Shown: in pieces, positions 22,614 through 33,323 of the stretch
Numbering within the stretch: position 1 is the stretch's first letter
Layout of the letters: each line of letters starts with the position of its first letter
DNA from: Adiantum capillus-veneris
Taxonomy: Eukaryota; Streptophyta; Polypodiopsida; Polypodiales; Pteridaceae
DNA: 64,000 nt
Reading direction: 5' to 3'
NCBI GenBank assembly: GCA_014529385.2
Contig: CM043963.1
Location: forward strand, 66,504,895 to 66,568,894
The notes under the pieces: generated by a model
The model's database searches: none
Told to the model about the DNA's origin: nothing
Seen by the model: only the letters and a program-made list of their open reading frames with translations
Made by a program: the position numbers and the translations under genes

Positions 22614-22661
<48 letters not shown>
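22614..22661. repeat. (CT)n microsatellite
   Basis: About 48 bases of CT follow CACATAATAAAT. A related tract at 22390-22419 has the same flanks on both sides (GTGTTGGTGTCCCAC downstream). Confidence 0.97.
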
Positions 22662-22664
<3 letters not shown>

Positions 22665-23140
22665 TTGGTGTCCCACGCGAGGGTGCATTTTTTTTTTGAT
22701 AGGTGCACCTGTCCTCTTCGTGGATAGCTTGTGCTTGAGGTGGCAAGAGAGTGACTGTGGATATACTGTGCATCAAACTTTTTAGCACCTCTCGTGCCCT
22801 TCCATTTTGGGTCTATTGGAGAGATGTATTCACAAAAGAAAAAGGGTTTAGTGCATTTTTAACAGCTAAAATTGTAAAAAACGTGGGATACATTCTAAGC
22901 TTTCCTTGAAGAAAATCAATAAATTTTGTAAGTTTTTGACAATTCTTCATATTTGTGTAAATACCGACAATTATTTATATTTTAACGTAAAATTTGAAAG
23001 TTTTATTTGAGCCCTTATTTTCTAAATCACTTCAATTAGGAAAAATAATATAAATAGATGAAGCATTTCTTATTGTAGAATTGACTCTTTTTTTTGCAAC
23101 AGTATGTAATTGGTTTTGGAGGGATGCCAAGTTGTTGGGG

Positions 23141-23210
<70 letters not shown>

Positions 23211-24110
23211 ATGCTAGTGTTCCATGCGAGGGTGTAATCAATTTTGACAGGTACACCTCCTCTTTGTGCATAGCTTGTGAAAGAGAGTGACCGTGGATAT
23301 ATTGAACATCTAACTTTTTAGTTCCTCTCATGCCCTTCCATTTTGGGTCTTTTGGAGGCCTGTGTTCGCAAAAGAATACAGGATTTAGTTTATATTTATC
23401 CATCTAAAATTGTAACACCCGTGCTACATTCCAAGCTTGCCGTAAATAAAATTAATAAAACTTAGCAAGTTCTAGTGTAAATCTGACAATTCTTCAAATT
23501 TTAACCTAAAAATTGGAAGAGTTTTATTTGTGTCCTTATTTATTAATAGTTTCGATTGGAAAAAATAGTATAAGTAGATGAAGAATTTTATCATAGAATT
23601 GATTCCATTTCTCTTGAAACAATATATAATTGCTTTTGGATGACTGCCAGGTTGCAGGGACTCTCTCTCTCTCTCTCTCCATTTCAGTTTGGGGTTATTC
23701 AAAACCTGTGTTTGCAAAAATCCAAGATTTGTATTTAACCATCTAAATTTATAAAATTCCAGATTCCAAAACCAAGGTTTATTGTATTTTATAAAATTAC
23801 AAAATCCTAGATATATTTCAAGCTTATCTTTAAGAGAACCAATAAAAAGTAGCAAGTTATAGTATAAATACCATCAATTCTTCAAATTTTGAGTTAAAAA
23901 TTGAAAAAGTTTTTGGTGTGTCCCTTTTTTACCATAAGATTATTTCAATTAAAAAAAAAGATTTGGAACTCTCTTTGAGCCTCCCCCCCTCGCCCCCCCC
24001 GCCCCCCCCCCCCGCCCCTCCTCTCTCTCTCTCTCACACACACACAAACACACACACACACACACAAACACAAACACACGTGTCCTTTCATTTTGGGACT
24101 ATTTGAGATT
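22662..24110. repeat. Diverged repeat units, each with a CT tract
   Basis: After each CT tract a related sequence follows: GTGTTGGTGTCCCACGCG at 22662 and GCTAGTGTTCCATGCG at about 23212, then GATAGGTGCACCT or GACAGGTACACCT, a TGGATATA block, and CCCTTCCATTTTGGGTC at about 22798 and 23333. Further degenerate members with CT tracts are at 23662 and 24019. CT tracts are at 23144-23207 and 23662-23679. No gene was recognised. Confidence 0.75.
23980..24080. repeat. Poly-C, CT and CA compound tract
   Basis: Runs of C broken by single G bases (23983-24014) lead to CT (24019-24035) and CA with AAAC interruptions. The C runs could form i-motif or, on the other strand, G-quadruplex structures. Confidence 0.95.
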
Positions 24111-24374
24111 GGTGTTTGATACAAACTTGTATTTACTATATTTTTAAGAGGCTAAAATTGCAAAAACCTAGCTAGATTCCAAGTTTTCGTTGAAGTAAAC
24201 CGATAAAATTTTGCTAGTGTCAATAAGAATAATTTCTTAAATTTTTGTCTATATGAACAACTCCTTAAATTTTTAACTTTTATGGCTATTGTACTTAAAA
24301 AGAAAAGCCTAACCTCCTTTCAAATTGGTATTCAAAAGGAAAGGCAAAGCCTGCCGTCAAAAGCAAAAGTACAC

Positions 24375-24475
24375 TCAATCTCTTTTGTTAACTTCAAAGG
24401 TTTGAAAGTTGAAAATGTTAACAATTTCTTTTATTAATTTCAAAGGTTTGAAAGTTGAAAACGTTCACAGCTTTC
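24375..24475. repeat. Imperfect tandem repeat of about 45-48 bp
   Basis: Two adjacent copies of a unit containing TTCAAAGGTTTGAAAGTTGA, itself rich in TTCAAA/TTTGAA inverted motifs. The neighbouring bases 24111-24374 are AT-rich with nothing recognised. Confidence 0.85.
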
Positions 24476-24547
24476 AAGCTTCACCAAAATGAGACACCTG
24501 GAGGGCTTCTTTGCCTTTGAAATTTTTAAGCTGCATTATATAGAGTA

Positions 24548-24580
24548 CTAGTATGACCCGCACGTTGCTACGATCAAGGA
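24548..24580 (-). mobile_element. Helitron 3' terminus, minus strand
   Basis: On the minus strand the sequence ends GTAGCAACGTGCGGGTC, ATACTAG, followed by T. Plant Helitrons end in a GC-rich hairpin-like segment about ten bases before CTAG and insert before T. The same end, with small differences, occurs on the plus strand at 38831-38863. The element body would extend rightward; its 5' TC end was not found, so its length is unknown. The flanking base fits an A/T insertion site. Confidence 0.7.
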
Positions 24581-24748
24581 AACATGGCATGCATTCTCAT
24601 AGAGCTATCTTATGTTCCAATTAGAACACTATTAATACTTTCTTTCTATATGTATAATCTATTGTATTTCTAAAAATGATGCATGACACAACCTCTTGAT
24701 AGATTTTAACTGACATGAATATATGTAATGTTGCAAAGAATTATTTAA

Positions 24749-24843
24749 TACCAAGCTTGGGAGCTTCTCATAAACATTATCTTTCATGAGGTGCTAGCCT
24801 TTGTTCAAAAAAACTTAGGAGTGCTCTCCTTCTATTGGGGTGG

Positions 24844-24887
<44 letters not shown>

Positions 24888-25024
24888 TTCCTTTTGGTTT
24901 ATATGTAAGATGATGCAAAGGATACTTCAAAACCAAATTTGGGAGCTTCTCATAAATATTATCTTTCATGAGGTTCTAGCCTTTTTTCAACAAACTTAGG
25001 AGTGCTCTCCTTATATTGGGGTGG

Positions 25025-25063
<39 letters not shown>
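24749..25063. repeat. Tandem 180-190 bp unit ending in a GA tract
   Basis: The block from GGAGCTTCTCATAAACATT to the GA tract at 24846-24885 recurs from 24939 with the GA tract at 25027-25063. The text before each tract (GTGCTCTCCTT..ATTGGGGTGGG) is almost identical. No gene. Confidence 0.92.
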
Positions 25064-25066
<3 letters not shown>

Positions 25067-25136
25067 TGAGTGGGTGTGTGTGTGAGTGACTGAGAAACAA
25101 CATGGCAAGCTGCTTAATAGAAGGTCGAGTGCTTGC

Positions 25137-25137
<1 letters not shown>

Positions 25138-25183
<46 letters not shown>

Positions 25184-25892
25184 GGCGAGGGACTCCTTGC
25201 CATTCCAAAATAAGTGGTCCTTCTTCGGCAAGTGAGCAAGATGCGAACACCACGAGCGGCGAAGGCAACCGACGCAGACGAGCGGCGAAAACGAGGTGAA
25301 GGCAATCGGCAAGCGACTAGTAAAGGCAAGTGGCAAGCGTGGGAGGCGGGATGAACGACAACCCTCAAGTTAGACTTTAAGATTTTCTCGATGCATTATT
25401 TATGTTCGTGTTTCGTGTTTGCAAAGGGAAAATTACCAAAACACCCCTCTGATTTGTGAAAATGCCCCTCAAATTTCCAAAATGCCCCTCAAATTTCAAA
25501 AGTTCCCAAGATACCTCTCGGAGTGAATGTGAATTTCTCCAAAAAAAGTAGCTTTTCATAGAAGACTAATTGTCTATCATACAAGATGCTAAAACTAGAA
25601 TTTGAGTCATGATTGCCTTCTTCTGCTAGGTAGTTTGTGCATTTTCAATTCCTAAGGTCAAAATCAAAAGTCATAATTGCCTTCTTCTGCTAGGTAACTT
25701 GTGCCTTTTCATTTCTTATGGTGTTCTTAAGGTCAAAACTGCCCTCTGATTTGTAAAAATTTCCAAAATGCCCCTCAAATTTCCAAAACTCCCAAAATTC
25801 CCTTGGTTGTGAGAGTGAATTTCTCCCAAAATTACATGCTAAGCACTCAAAAACGGATCTCAATTGTAAAAAATGAATTAAGATTAGGATGC

Positions 25893-25943
<51 letters not shown>

Positions 25944-26378
25944 AGGGAGGGAATTCGCGAGCGGCGAAGACAAAGGCAATTGGCAAGAACCTAGTGAAGG
26001 CAAGCGGCAAGCGATGGCGGAAGGAGTGAGTGGATTTAGGGCGACGAACCCTAAAGTTAGATTTTTTGGTTTTCTCGATGCATTTATATTTGCATTTTGT
26101 GTTTGCGATTACTCTAAACTGGTCTTTTTGCCATTGCATTTTCCTTTGGGTTTCGTGCGTGCGATCACCTTATGGTGTTCTTAAGGTCAACATTTAAAGG
26201 GAAAATTACCAAAACACCCCTCTAATTTGTGGAAATTCCCAAAATGCCCCTCAAATTTCCAAAATTCCCAAAATACCCTTGGTTGTGAGAGTGAATTTCG
26301 CCAAAAATTAGAAGATTTGTAGCTTTTCATAGGAAGACTAATTGTCTATCATACAAGATGCTAAAACTAGAATTTGAG
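25138..26378. repeat. Two copies of a roughly 750-bp unit with a GA tract
   Basis: Each copy has, in order, a GA tract (25138-25181; 25893-25936), a GC-rich segment with GCGAGCGGCGAA or GAGCGGCGAA, a TTAGA..TTTTCTCGATGCAT stretch, a GGGAAAATTACCAAAACACC element (25426; 26199) with iterated CCCCTCAAATTTCCAAAAT, and an AGACTAATTGTCTATCAT tail. The CCCCTCAAATTT motif also occurs at 25740-25800. The open frames are artefacts of the GA tract. Confidence 0.85.
26199..26240 (+). repeat. Left member of a 42-bp inverted repeat pair
   Basis: It starts GGGAAAATTACCAAAA and ends GGAAATTCCC. The reverse complement of 28423-28464 matches it at 41 of 42 positions. Related sequences occur at 25426, 27855, 53950, 54155 and 56240, so the motif belongs to a dispersed family and may be the terminus of a non-autonomous DNA element. 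Confidence 0.8.
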
Positions 26379-26380
26379 GG

Positions 26381-27472
26381 TGAGACCTTTGATTTGTCCC
26401 AAGGCCCTAGCCTTTGCTTTGAATCGTTTACATGAAATATGAGATACTTGTTGCCAGCCCTCATCTTTTGACCTAAGAGTTGGATCCATCACGATCTTCT
26501 CCATTACTGGGGTGGCCGTTCTTTGCTGAGCGGTGGACGAAAAGCGGTAACTTTGGGTGGTCTTGCCCTTACCCCGGTTGCCATGATCTTATTTCTCCAC
26601 ATCTTTATCCGAGTTGACTTTATTTTGCCCACCCTTTGCCTTGCCAAGATCTTCAGTAGGCTTCTTTGTTGGATCTACTGTATTCGTGCCACCCTGTGGG
26701 GTAGCCTCTAATTCGCTTCTCTCATCTGTAGGCTTTAGCACCTCAACGGGATATGCCCTCGCATAATGCCCGAATTTGTTGGATTTGAAGCAGGCCTTGA
26801 AGAAGGTGTTAAAGGTAAAAGGAATTATCTTTAGCCCTACCCCAACATTCACCACCAAGTTCTTTGGTTGTGGCTTCCGTAGATCCCACCTGATACAGAC
26901 CTTGTTTGCTGCTACACCCGAGGCTTTGGCAGACAAACAATGGATCACCAAGCAAAGCTACGAGGTCCTTCAAGTTCTTCCTAATCCATACTAGGAGGTT
27001 GAAAAACTCCACCCATACTGGGCAGAGATCCTTGAATGCCTCGTTAGATTCAAACAAAGGGTCCCAAGGGAGCACGCACACTGGCACGCGATTGAAGAAC
27101 AACGGGCTAGCTTTTCGCCAAGACCCTCTCAACCATTGCACTGTTGTTGAATTGAACTGACACAAATCCTTTTGCTATATGTTGGGTGAACATTACTGAG
27201 TCGTGCTGATTCAAAACCAGTGGATTGCAAAGCCAATTACAGAGCTCAATTCTATTGGGAACTCTTCCCATAAACCCGAAGACCAGAGTGGAATTTGCAA
27301 CCTCCGCAAGTTGTTTTTTCACAATGGTGGGGGGAACAACCACCGTAATGGCATCTTCCACCTCGACACGCTGCGGGAGCGCCTTCTTTAATGCTTGGAA
27401 AGCTCTGTCTCCTTTGGCCACTTTAGGAGCATCCACCTGCATCGCCGAATCTTCCCGCGACCTTTTGTTCAA
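26381..27472 (-). pseudogene. LINE ORF1, inverted 5' portion
   Basis: Read from right to left this is a plant LINE ORF1 (DUF4283-like, with CCHC). Near the start it has QVDAPKVAKGDRAF, then VANSTLVFGFMGRVPNR and KGFVSVQFNN; after a frameshift near 27140 it has VCVLPWDPLFES, PVWVEFFNLLVWIR and LKDLVALLGDPLFV, the classic V-W-V-x-x-x-x-L...LG segment; after another shift it has NKVCIRWDLRKP and a decayed knuckle CFKSNKFGHYARAYP. Further down DEGWQQVSHISCKRFKAKAR matches EEGWHQVSLITRKHLKCQAR at 61188 in the plus-strand LINE. No convincing ATG lies at the very start. The protein would bind element RNA. It is broken. Confidence 0.85.
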
Positions 27473-27489
27473 TGACAGTGCACAAAGGA

Positions 27490-27662
27490 CAACTTGTAAT
27501 ATTAAGTAAAGCCTAGGAGTAGTAGTGGTTTCTCTGCCAAGTAGATAACTTGTAATCGTTTGACCGTCAACGCTCGATCTGAGCTCGAGGTTGGTGTATA
27601 TTTCTGATTACTTAATACTATCCACTCACAATTGTGAGTTTTGCAAAAAAAAAAAAAAAAAA
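27490..27662 (+). other. LINE 3' untranslated end with hairpin and poly-A
   Basis: It contains GTAGTGGTTTCTCTGCCAAG and a perfect 16-bp palindrome ACTCACAATTGTGAGT at 27624-27639, five bases before the A tail at 27645-27662. The body aligns with 42960-43078. The hairpin is a plausible RT recognition structure. Confidence 0.8.
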
Positions 27663-27939
27663 CAAGAAGATTGATTTTCTATCATATAAGATGCTAAAAC
27701 TAGAATTTAATTTGGTTACGTACGCTTTGGAGATTCATTATTTTTAGACATAAAACCCTTCTTATGAGAGGTAATTTGTGCCAACTTACATGCTAAGCAC
27801 TCAAAAACGGATCTCAATTGTCAAAAAGGAATTAAGACTAGGAAATCTTGAAGAAAATTACCAAAATGGATACAAAGGGTATTTTTTAAATTTGAGGGGT
27901 ATTTTGAGAATTTCCACAAATTAGAGGGGTATTGGGAAT

Positions 27940-28690
27940 ACACTACACCGATCTTTTACGGCGACAATGTTTTTTCCCAAAGCACTGATGACGAAGGACA
28001 CAATGAAATAGGGCAACCCTTTGCTATATTGGAGATTTTTACAATAAAGAATTTCATGCGTGCTATCACCTTATGGCCTTCTGATCAAGGTAAACATTAA
28101 AATTTGTTAGGTGGGATTACACTAAATGGATCTTTTAGAGCAACAATCTTTTTTCCCAAAGCCCTAATGACGAAGGACACGATCAATCAGGGCAACCCAT
28201 TGCTATATTTGGAGATTATTTTACATTAGATTCCTTTGAGTTTAATGCATTATATCACCTTGGGGTGAAATTTAGAGATAAAATTCGTAGGTGGGATTGC
28301 ACTAAAGTTAGGATAATTTCATACAAAACACGGGTGCTTTGAGTTTCATGGGTGCTATTACCTTTCATGGGTGCTATTGCCTTGAGGTAAAATTTTAGAG
28401 GTGGATTTCAAAATTCATAGGTGGGAATTTCCACAAATTAGAGGGGTATTTTGGTAATTTTCCCATATTAAAATTTGTTAAGCAAGGATACACTAAATTG
28501 ATCTTTCAGGGTGACAATGCTTTTTCTCAAAGCATTGATGACATAGGGCACAATAAATTAGGACAAACCTCTGCTATATTTGACCACAAATTGATCTTTC
28601 AGGGTGACAATGCTTTTTCTCAAAGCACTGATGACATAGGGCACAATAAATTAGGACAAACCTCTGCTATATTTGACCGCGAGCTACCTC
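27940..28690. repeat. Minisatellite of about 91-180 bp units
   Basis: Four units share the order GATCTTT, GACAATGcTTTTTcTCAAAGC, TGATGACatAGGgCACAAT and GCTATATTTG. Two diverged units are at about 27948-28050 and 28130-28220; two nearly identical copies are at 28498-28588 and 28589-28680. A plus-strand frame spans the last two only because of the duplication. Confidence 0.9.
28423..28464 (-). repeat. Right member of the 42-bp inverted repeat pair
   Basis: Reverse complement of 26199-26240 with one difference. The nine bases after it (ATATTAAAA) match the nine before the left member (ACATTTAAA) at seven positions. A related sequence without either member reads ACATTAAAA at 28094-28102. Confidence 0.75.
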
Positions 28691-28807
28691 TCTACACCTT
28701 TACACCATAGCTTTCGGGGCCATTTGGACTACTACACCTACATTCTATCACGTTGCCATGATGTCTAAATTGATTATACATATTGCACTGCTAAAAGAGG
28801 CCTAATG

Positions 28808-28926
28808 GAACCTCATCTCAACATCTATGAGCATCAGGCAAGTGCATGATTCACGCTCATGAGAACAGCCGCTCTATATTTTGAAAAAACACATGAAACA
28901 TGCAATTCCTACCCTTGTGAAGCATA

Positions 28927-29005
<79 letters not shown>

Positions 29006-29137
29006 GAGGTCGAATGGAACCTCATCTCAACATCTCTTAACATCAAGCAAGTGCATGTTTCATGCTCATGACAAAAGGGACTCTATATTTCAAAAAAACT
29101 ACATGGGACATGCAATTTCTAGCCCTGTGAAGCAGAG

Positions 29138-29210
<73 letters not shown>

Positions 29211-30300
29211 GGATCAATCAATGAGATTTGTGCCAAAAACTAGCATGAATATTTTCTTTTTTAAGGAAACCCAAGTAATTTCTCATACTATAGGAGCAAA
29301 CATTAGATTATATCATTTGCGTTATTCTAAGAAATATTGCATGAGACAAACAAGGCCCCTTCACACGTCCACATGTCAATCAATTGGACTCTTCCTTTTA
29401 ATCACGGGCAACATAGCTGTCAAAAATGGAGAGGGAAATGGGAGAGCTAGTCTATTGCAATGGGGAGGGCAATTCTGATAACCAATCTACCAAAATTCAA
29501 GCTTCCTTTCCTACTTAATGTATGTAGTCATGATAAACACAATTTCTAGCACCATACAGAGAGATAAAAGAGTCCAAATGTAACCTCATCTCAACATCCC
29601 CTACTATAAAAGGCATTCTGTATTTCAAAAAACAAACCACACGGCACATGCAATTCCTAACATTATGTAAGCATAGATAGATAGAGAGAGAGAGGGGGGG
29701 GGGATATATATATATATATATATATACATATGTATATACTAACCCTAACATTTGCTATTTCAAAAGAAACCCAAGTGATTCCTCATACTACAGTGGAAAA
29801 CGTAGAGCTCCTTACCTCATTTAGGTTGTTCTGAGAAATATTGCATGAGACAAGCAAGACCCCTTGAAACTCTGGCTCTTAGCGTAGCAGTCAAAAATGG
29901 AGAGGGAGTTGGGAGAGCCAGTCTATTGCAATAGGGCAAGAAACTCTGATAACCAATCTACCAAACTTTAAGATTCCTCTTCTTCTTCATGCAGGTAGCC
30001 ATGATAAGCACATTTTGTAGCACCATAGGAAGACCCCATGAGGTGGTAGGTTTTGAATGTCATACGAGCAATGCTAATAGACTTGCCAATGAGTCTTGAT
30101 ACCTAAGCATACTATTCAATGTGAATTGGGAGAAGCAACCTACAATATTTGGAGAAGGAATTGGAAAAGCCAAAATACCACATTGGGTGAGAAAACCAAC
30201 AAAACCACTCTAACCACACTTGGGCGGTTCAAGCTTTCTCTCCTTCTTTATGCAAGCACAAATGAAAAACCTATTCTACACGTCATAGAGAGAACCAATG
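28808..30300. repeat. Degenerate direct repeats with GA tracts
   Basis: The order AACCTCATCTCAACATC, ACATG(C)AATTCCTA, GA tract, AAGGAAACCCAAGTAATT(T/C)CTCATACTA, GAGAAATATTGCATGAGACAA, AATGGAGAGGGA recurs with starts near 28808, 29018 and 29580; a more diverged copy of the tail lies at 30120-30300. GA tracts are at 28938-29001 and 29153-29208, and (TA)n is at 29703-29725. The first tract is preceded by GC repeats (28927-28938). No coding sequence was recognised. Confidence 0.8.
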
Positions 30301-30779
30301 ATAGGAGATGATAAATAACCTTCAAGAAGTCTCACAAGCGTCTTCAACTCCAATGGTGTCATTTCATATTTAATTATCGTGTGACGTCTATTAAATTTAA
30401 TATATCTTACTGATAGAAGAAGTGGGAGGATGCATGGAAGGAAAGTTTTGTTAAAGCTATAGAAAGGATCTATCAAACAAGCCTTGAGTTCATGTACACT
30501 CTGTATTCCTTCCTTGGGGATGATAGTACTCCAATTGATATTGTGATGTGTTGAGGGTATGATATGCTTGCATTTGGAAATTAGTGTAGATAAGGAACTT
30601 CCCTACTTTAAGTACACTACTTTAATCAATACTATGATGTATTGAGGGTATTTCATGCTTGCATTTGGTAGTAGCTAAAATGATAAAACTTATGCACTCA
30701 TTATGAGCTTAGTGTTTTCTCGTTGCTTGACAGAAGCATTTATGAGGACAAGGGACACATGCCTTTGTCTTGGTGAATC
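30301..30779. other. Non-coding, with a direct repeat
   Basis: No gene. Two copies of a TACTCCAATTGATATTGTGATG / TACTTTAATCAATACTATGATG-type block followed by TGAGGGTAT...GCTTGCATTTGG occur at about 30528-30585 and 30607-30668. Confidence 0.6.
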
Positions 30780-30869
30780 TCCAAGTCATTCCCTTCATGT
30801 GCGTGCACGCCAAAAGGTTGCACGAAATTATCAACGCCAACTCGCTATACAACGTACGGTATACTTGAC

Positions 30870-32755
30870 AAGTGATGCCTTGCCATTGCTTAACAAATGA
30901 CCATGGTCGTGGTAGGAGTCCCTCCACATTTGTGGAGGGTTCTATCCATGGTGATGTTACTATTCCACAAGTCCCTCGGCAAACAGTCATGCAAGGACAA
31001 GGACGAAGACAACACACTCTTTCATGTTTGGATGCGACAAGAAGATATCATTGACAACGTGCAATGCAACGCACCTCCAACATAAGAGAGCAGGGCCTTC
31101 AACATGACAGACACTTTTGCCCTCTCATAGACGCTCAAAATGAGGATCACGTCTCATATGTTCATGACACATCACTTGAAGGAATTGCTTGCATTCTACA
31201 TGCTTATCCCTGTATATGAGGTGTTCACCGTTCCATGCTACCATTGATACATGTCTCATTGCCTACAGATCATACAAGAACCATGTCCTCCTTATGTGAG
31301 TTTTGTGGTGCACGTCTTTTTCCATGTGAAACGAAGAAGGAAGATACACCATCAATGGGAAAATACTGTTTCAAAGGTGGAAAAGTTTCCCTCTTTCCTC
31401 TTGCAAGACCGCTAGATGTATTGGAGAGGCTACTTAATAATAGTGATGCTTTGAGTAGGTCCTTCAGAAGAAACATCAAGAGTTACAATAGTGTGATGGC
31501 ATTTGCATCTCTTGGAGCTACCGTTGATGAGACATTGATGCGTAGGTCTAGTGCATGTTGCATTCATGTACATGGTGGTGTGTACCATCGAATTGGTTCT
31601 TTGCTAGCACACAAAGCAGAGGTGCCAAAATTTGCACAGATATATGTATATGATATTGAGCGTGAGGTTCAGAATCGTATGAGTGCCTTGGATGGTTTGA
31701 ATTTGTCCACTCTTGAAGCATTATCAATGATGATGCGATCATGTAATCCATATGCAAATTCCTTCTACAATGTTGGTAGAATGTTACGTGACATTCCTGG
31801 TGTGAAGATCAAAATGACAATTTGTGAGAATAGAAATACTTCCAAGCAACACTTGATACCTGTTGGCAATGAGGTTGCTGCAATTATGCCACGTCAAGGG
31901 GATGCACAAACAACTGGCCATTGAGACATTGTGATACATTGTCAAAATGGAAGGATACAAAGGATTTCCAATCTACACAGGTCATACATGCCACTATTGT
32001 ATATTCTTCTCTTTCCACGGGGAGAAGATGTATGGCATACCAAGCTTCCTTATGCTAATGTGCATGGACCTTTGGATGCCTTGGCTGGTTGATAATGTGT
32101 CACTCAAAGAGAGTACTATGCATATCGACTACAGGTTCGTATTGATATGGAGTCATGCTTGCTTTGCGGGCGTCGTTTAATTCAACAATTTATGGTTGAT
32201 GCATATTGTGCCATTGAGGAATGTTGTCTTGCATGGGTTCGTACAAATCAGCAAACATTGAGGGCATAATTGTATGTAGGCTTGGTTGACATGGTGCATT
32301 TGTCTGGGAGTGATGCTGTACTTGGACAATCTGCAGGTTGAAGAATTGTCTTACCCTCATCTTTTATAGGCGGCCCTCGGCACATGTACCAATTGTATCA
32401 AGATGCAATGGCAATTGTGCATGCAAAGGGAAAGCTAGACCTATTTATCACATTCACATGTAACCCTAAATGGCCAGAAATTAATGAGGCACTACTTCCA
32501 GGACAGGTTTCCTCTGATCGACTAGACATAACCACCAGGGTTTTCTTCTTGAAACACTCGAGCATGATGAAGTATATCTTAAAGAAAGATATTTTTGGGA
32601 AAGTGGTGGCTTACATGTCTATCGTGGAGTTCCAAAAGAGAGGCTTGCCACATTCTCATACATTATTGATTCTATATCCTCGATGTAAGCCTCAATCAAC
32701 ATTTGACTATGACAAGATGGTTTGTGAAGAGTTGCCAAATAAAATCAATTTCTAG
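30870..32755 (+). pseudogene. Helitron Rep: N-terminal zinc region and HUH nuclease
   Basis: The frame at 31235-31924 begins near SLCEFCGARLFPCE, a Helitron zinc-finger region, and continues AFASLGATVDE, VHGGVYHRIGSL and AQIYVYDIE, which are standard Rep N-terminal boxes. Between 31925 and 32383 the frame shifts (SYRLFQQ-like RRLIQQFMVDAYCAIE, then GRIVLPSSFIGGPRHMYQLYQ). The nuclease core at 32384-32755 has DLFITFTCNPKWPEI and the HUH motif RGLPHSHTLLIL with both histidines. The protein would nick DNA at the Helitron end. Frames 30872-31070 hold an upstream remnant. Confidence 0.92.
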
Positions 32756-33002
32756 TGCTGCATGACAATAGTTCATCTTCTTGCATGGTTGATGGGGCCA
32801 ATGTATTAGAAAATATCCACGTTCATTTTGTGAGAAAACAAGCATGGATAATAATGGCTACCCCATTTATGTGTGACGAAACAATGGCTTCACCGCCAAG
32901 GTTAGGGGTTCTACTATTGATAGCCGATCGGTTGTGCCATATAATCCTGTTTTGTCAACACTAGTTAATGTGCATATCAATGTTGAGGTATGCTCTACAA
33001 TT

Positions 33003-33044
33003 TCAGCTATGAAGTATGTCTATAAGTACATCTACAAGGGGTAA
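33003..33044 (+). pseudogene. Helitron Rep two-tyrosine motif
   Basis: The bases encode SAMKYVYKYIYKG followed by a TAA. The KY..KY..KG arrangement carries the paired catalytic tyrosines of Helitron Rep. In the shifted frame downstream (33050-33290) the usual continuation DEIDMYTDGRYVSASQACW is readable, so the stop plus a frameshift broke the protein here. Confidence 0.88.
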
Positions 33045-33323
33045 GATTCCGTATATCGGTACATGATGCACAAAGGGAGAACATTGATGAGATAGACATG
33101 TACACAGATGGCCGCTATGTATCTGCATCTCAGGCTTGCTGGAGAATTTTTGAATATCCTTTGCACAATGGCGCACCTGTTGTTCAGAGATTGAGTGTGT
33201 ATGTTCTGGCTGGTCAAATGGTGACTTTTTGAGATAATGATAGACTTAATGATGTCTTGCAAAGGGACAATGTAGAGAAGACCACTTTGACAAAGTAGTT
33301 CACATGAAACTTGGAGAATCCTG

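Larger units (their letters stand above)
20858..22661. repeat. Tandem segmental duplication, unit about 0.87 kb
   Basis: The segment starting at the gypsy insertion site (AAAGATATGGTCAATTGC) recurs at 21734 onward, and the flank preceding that site (9721-9819) recurs at 21626-21727. Copy 1 is therefore 9721-9819 plus 20858-21558, copy 2 is 21626-22419, and a shorter third copy is 22481-22661. Each ends with a CT or GT tract after a GTTGCCA(C/T)A(T/A)AATAAAT sequence. No coding sequence was recognised; open frames such as 21030-21272 repeat in each copy but show no codon signature. Confidence 0.9.
26381..27662 (+). mobile_element. LINE with 5' inversion (twin-primed type) and poly-A tail
   Basis: The left part (26381 to about 27480) is ORF1 in reverse orientation; the right part (27490-27662) is a LINE 3' end in plus orientation, homologous to 42960-43078, ending in 18 A. 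ORF1 begins near the junction and runs away from it, which is the arrangement produced when the 5' part of a LINE is primed from the second target nick. Flanking copies of a 43-bp sequence (26333-26375 and 27666-27708) match at 39 positions and may be the target duplication, unusually long. Confidence 0.75.

Noticed and set aside
27940-28690. Regular repeats that could be read as a CRISPR array
   Set aside because: Units are long, diverged, without spacer-repeat alternation, and the DNA is eukaryotic. It is a minisatellite.
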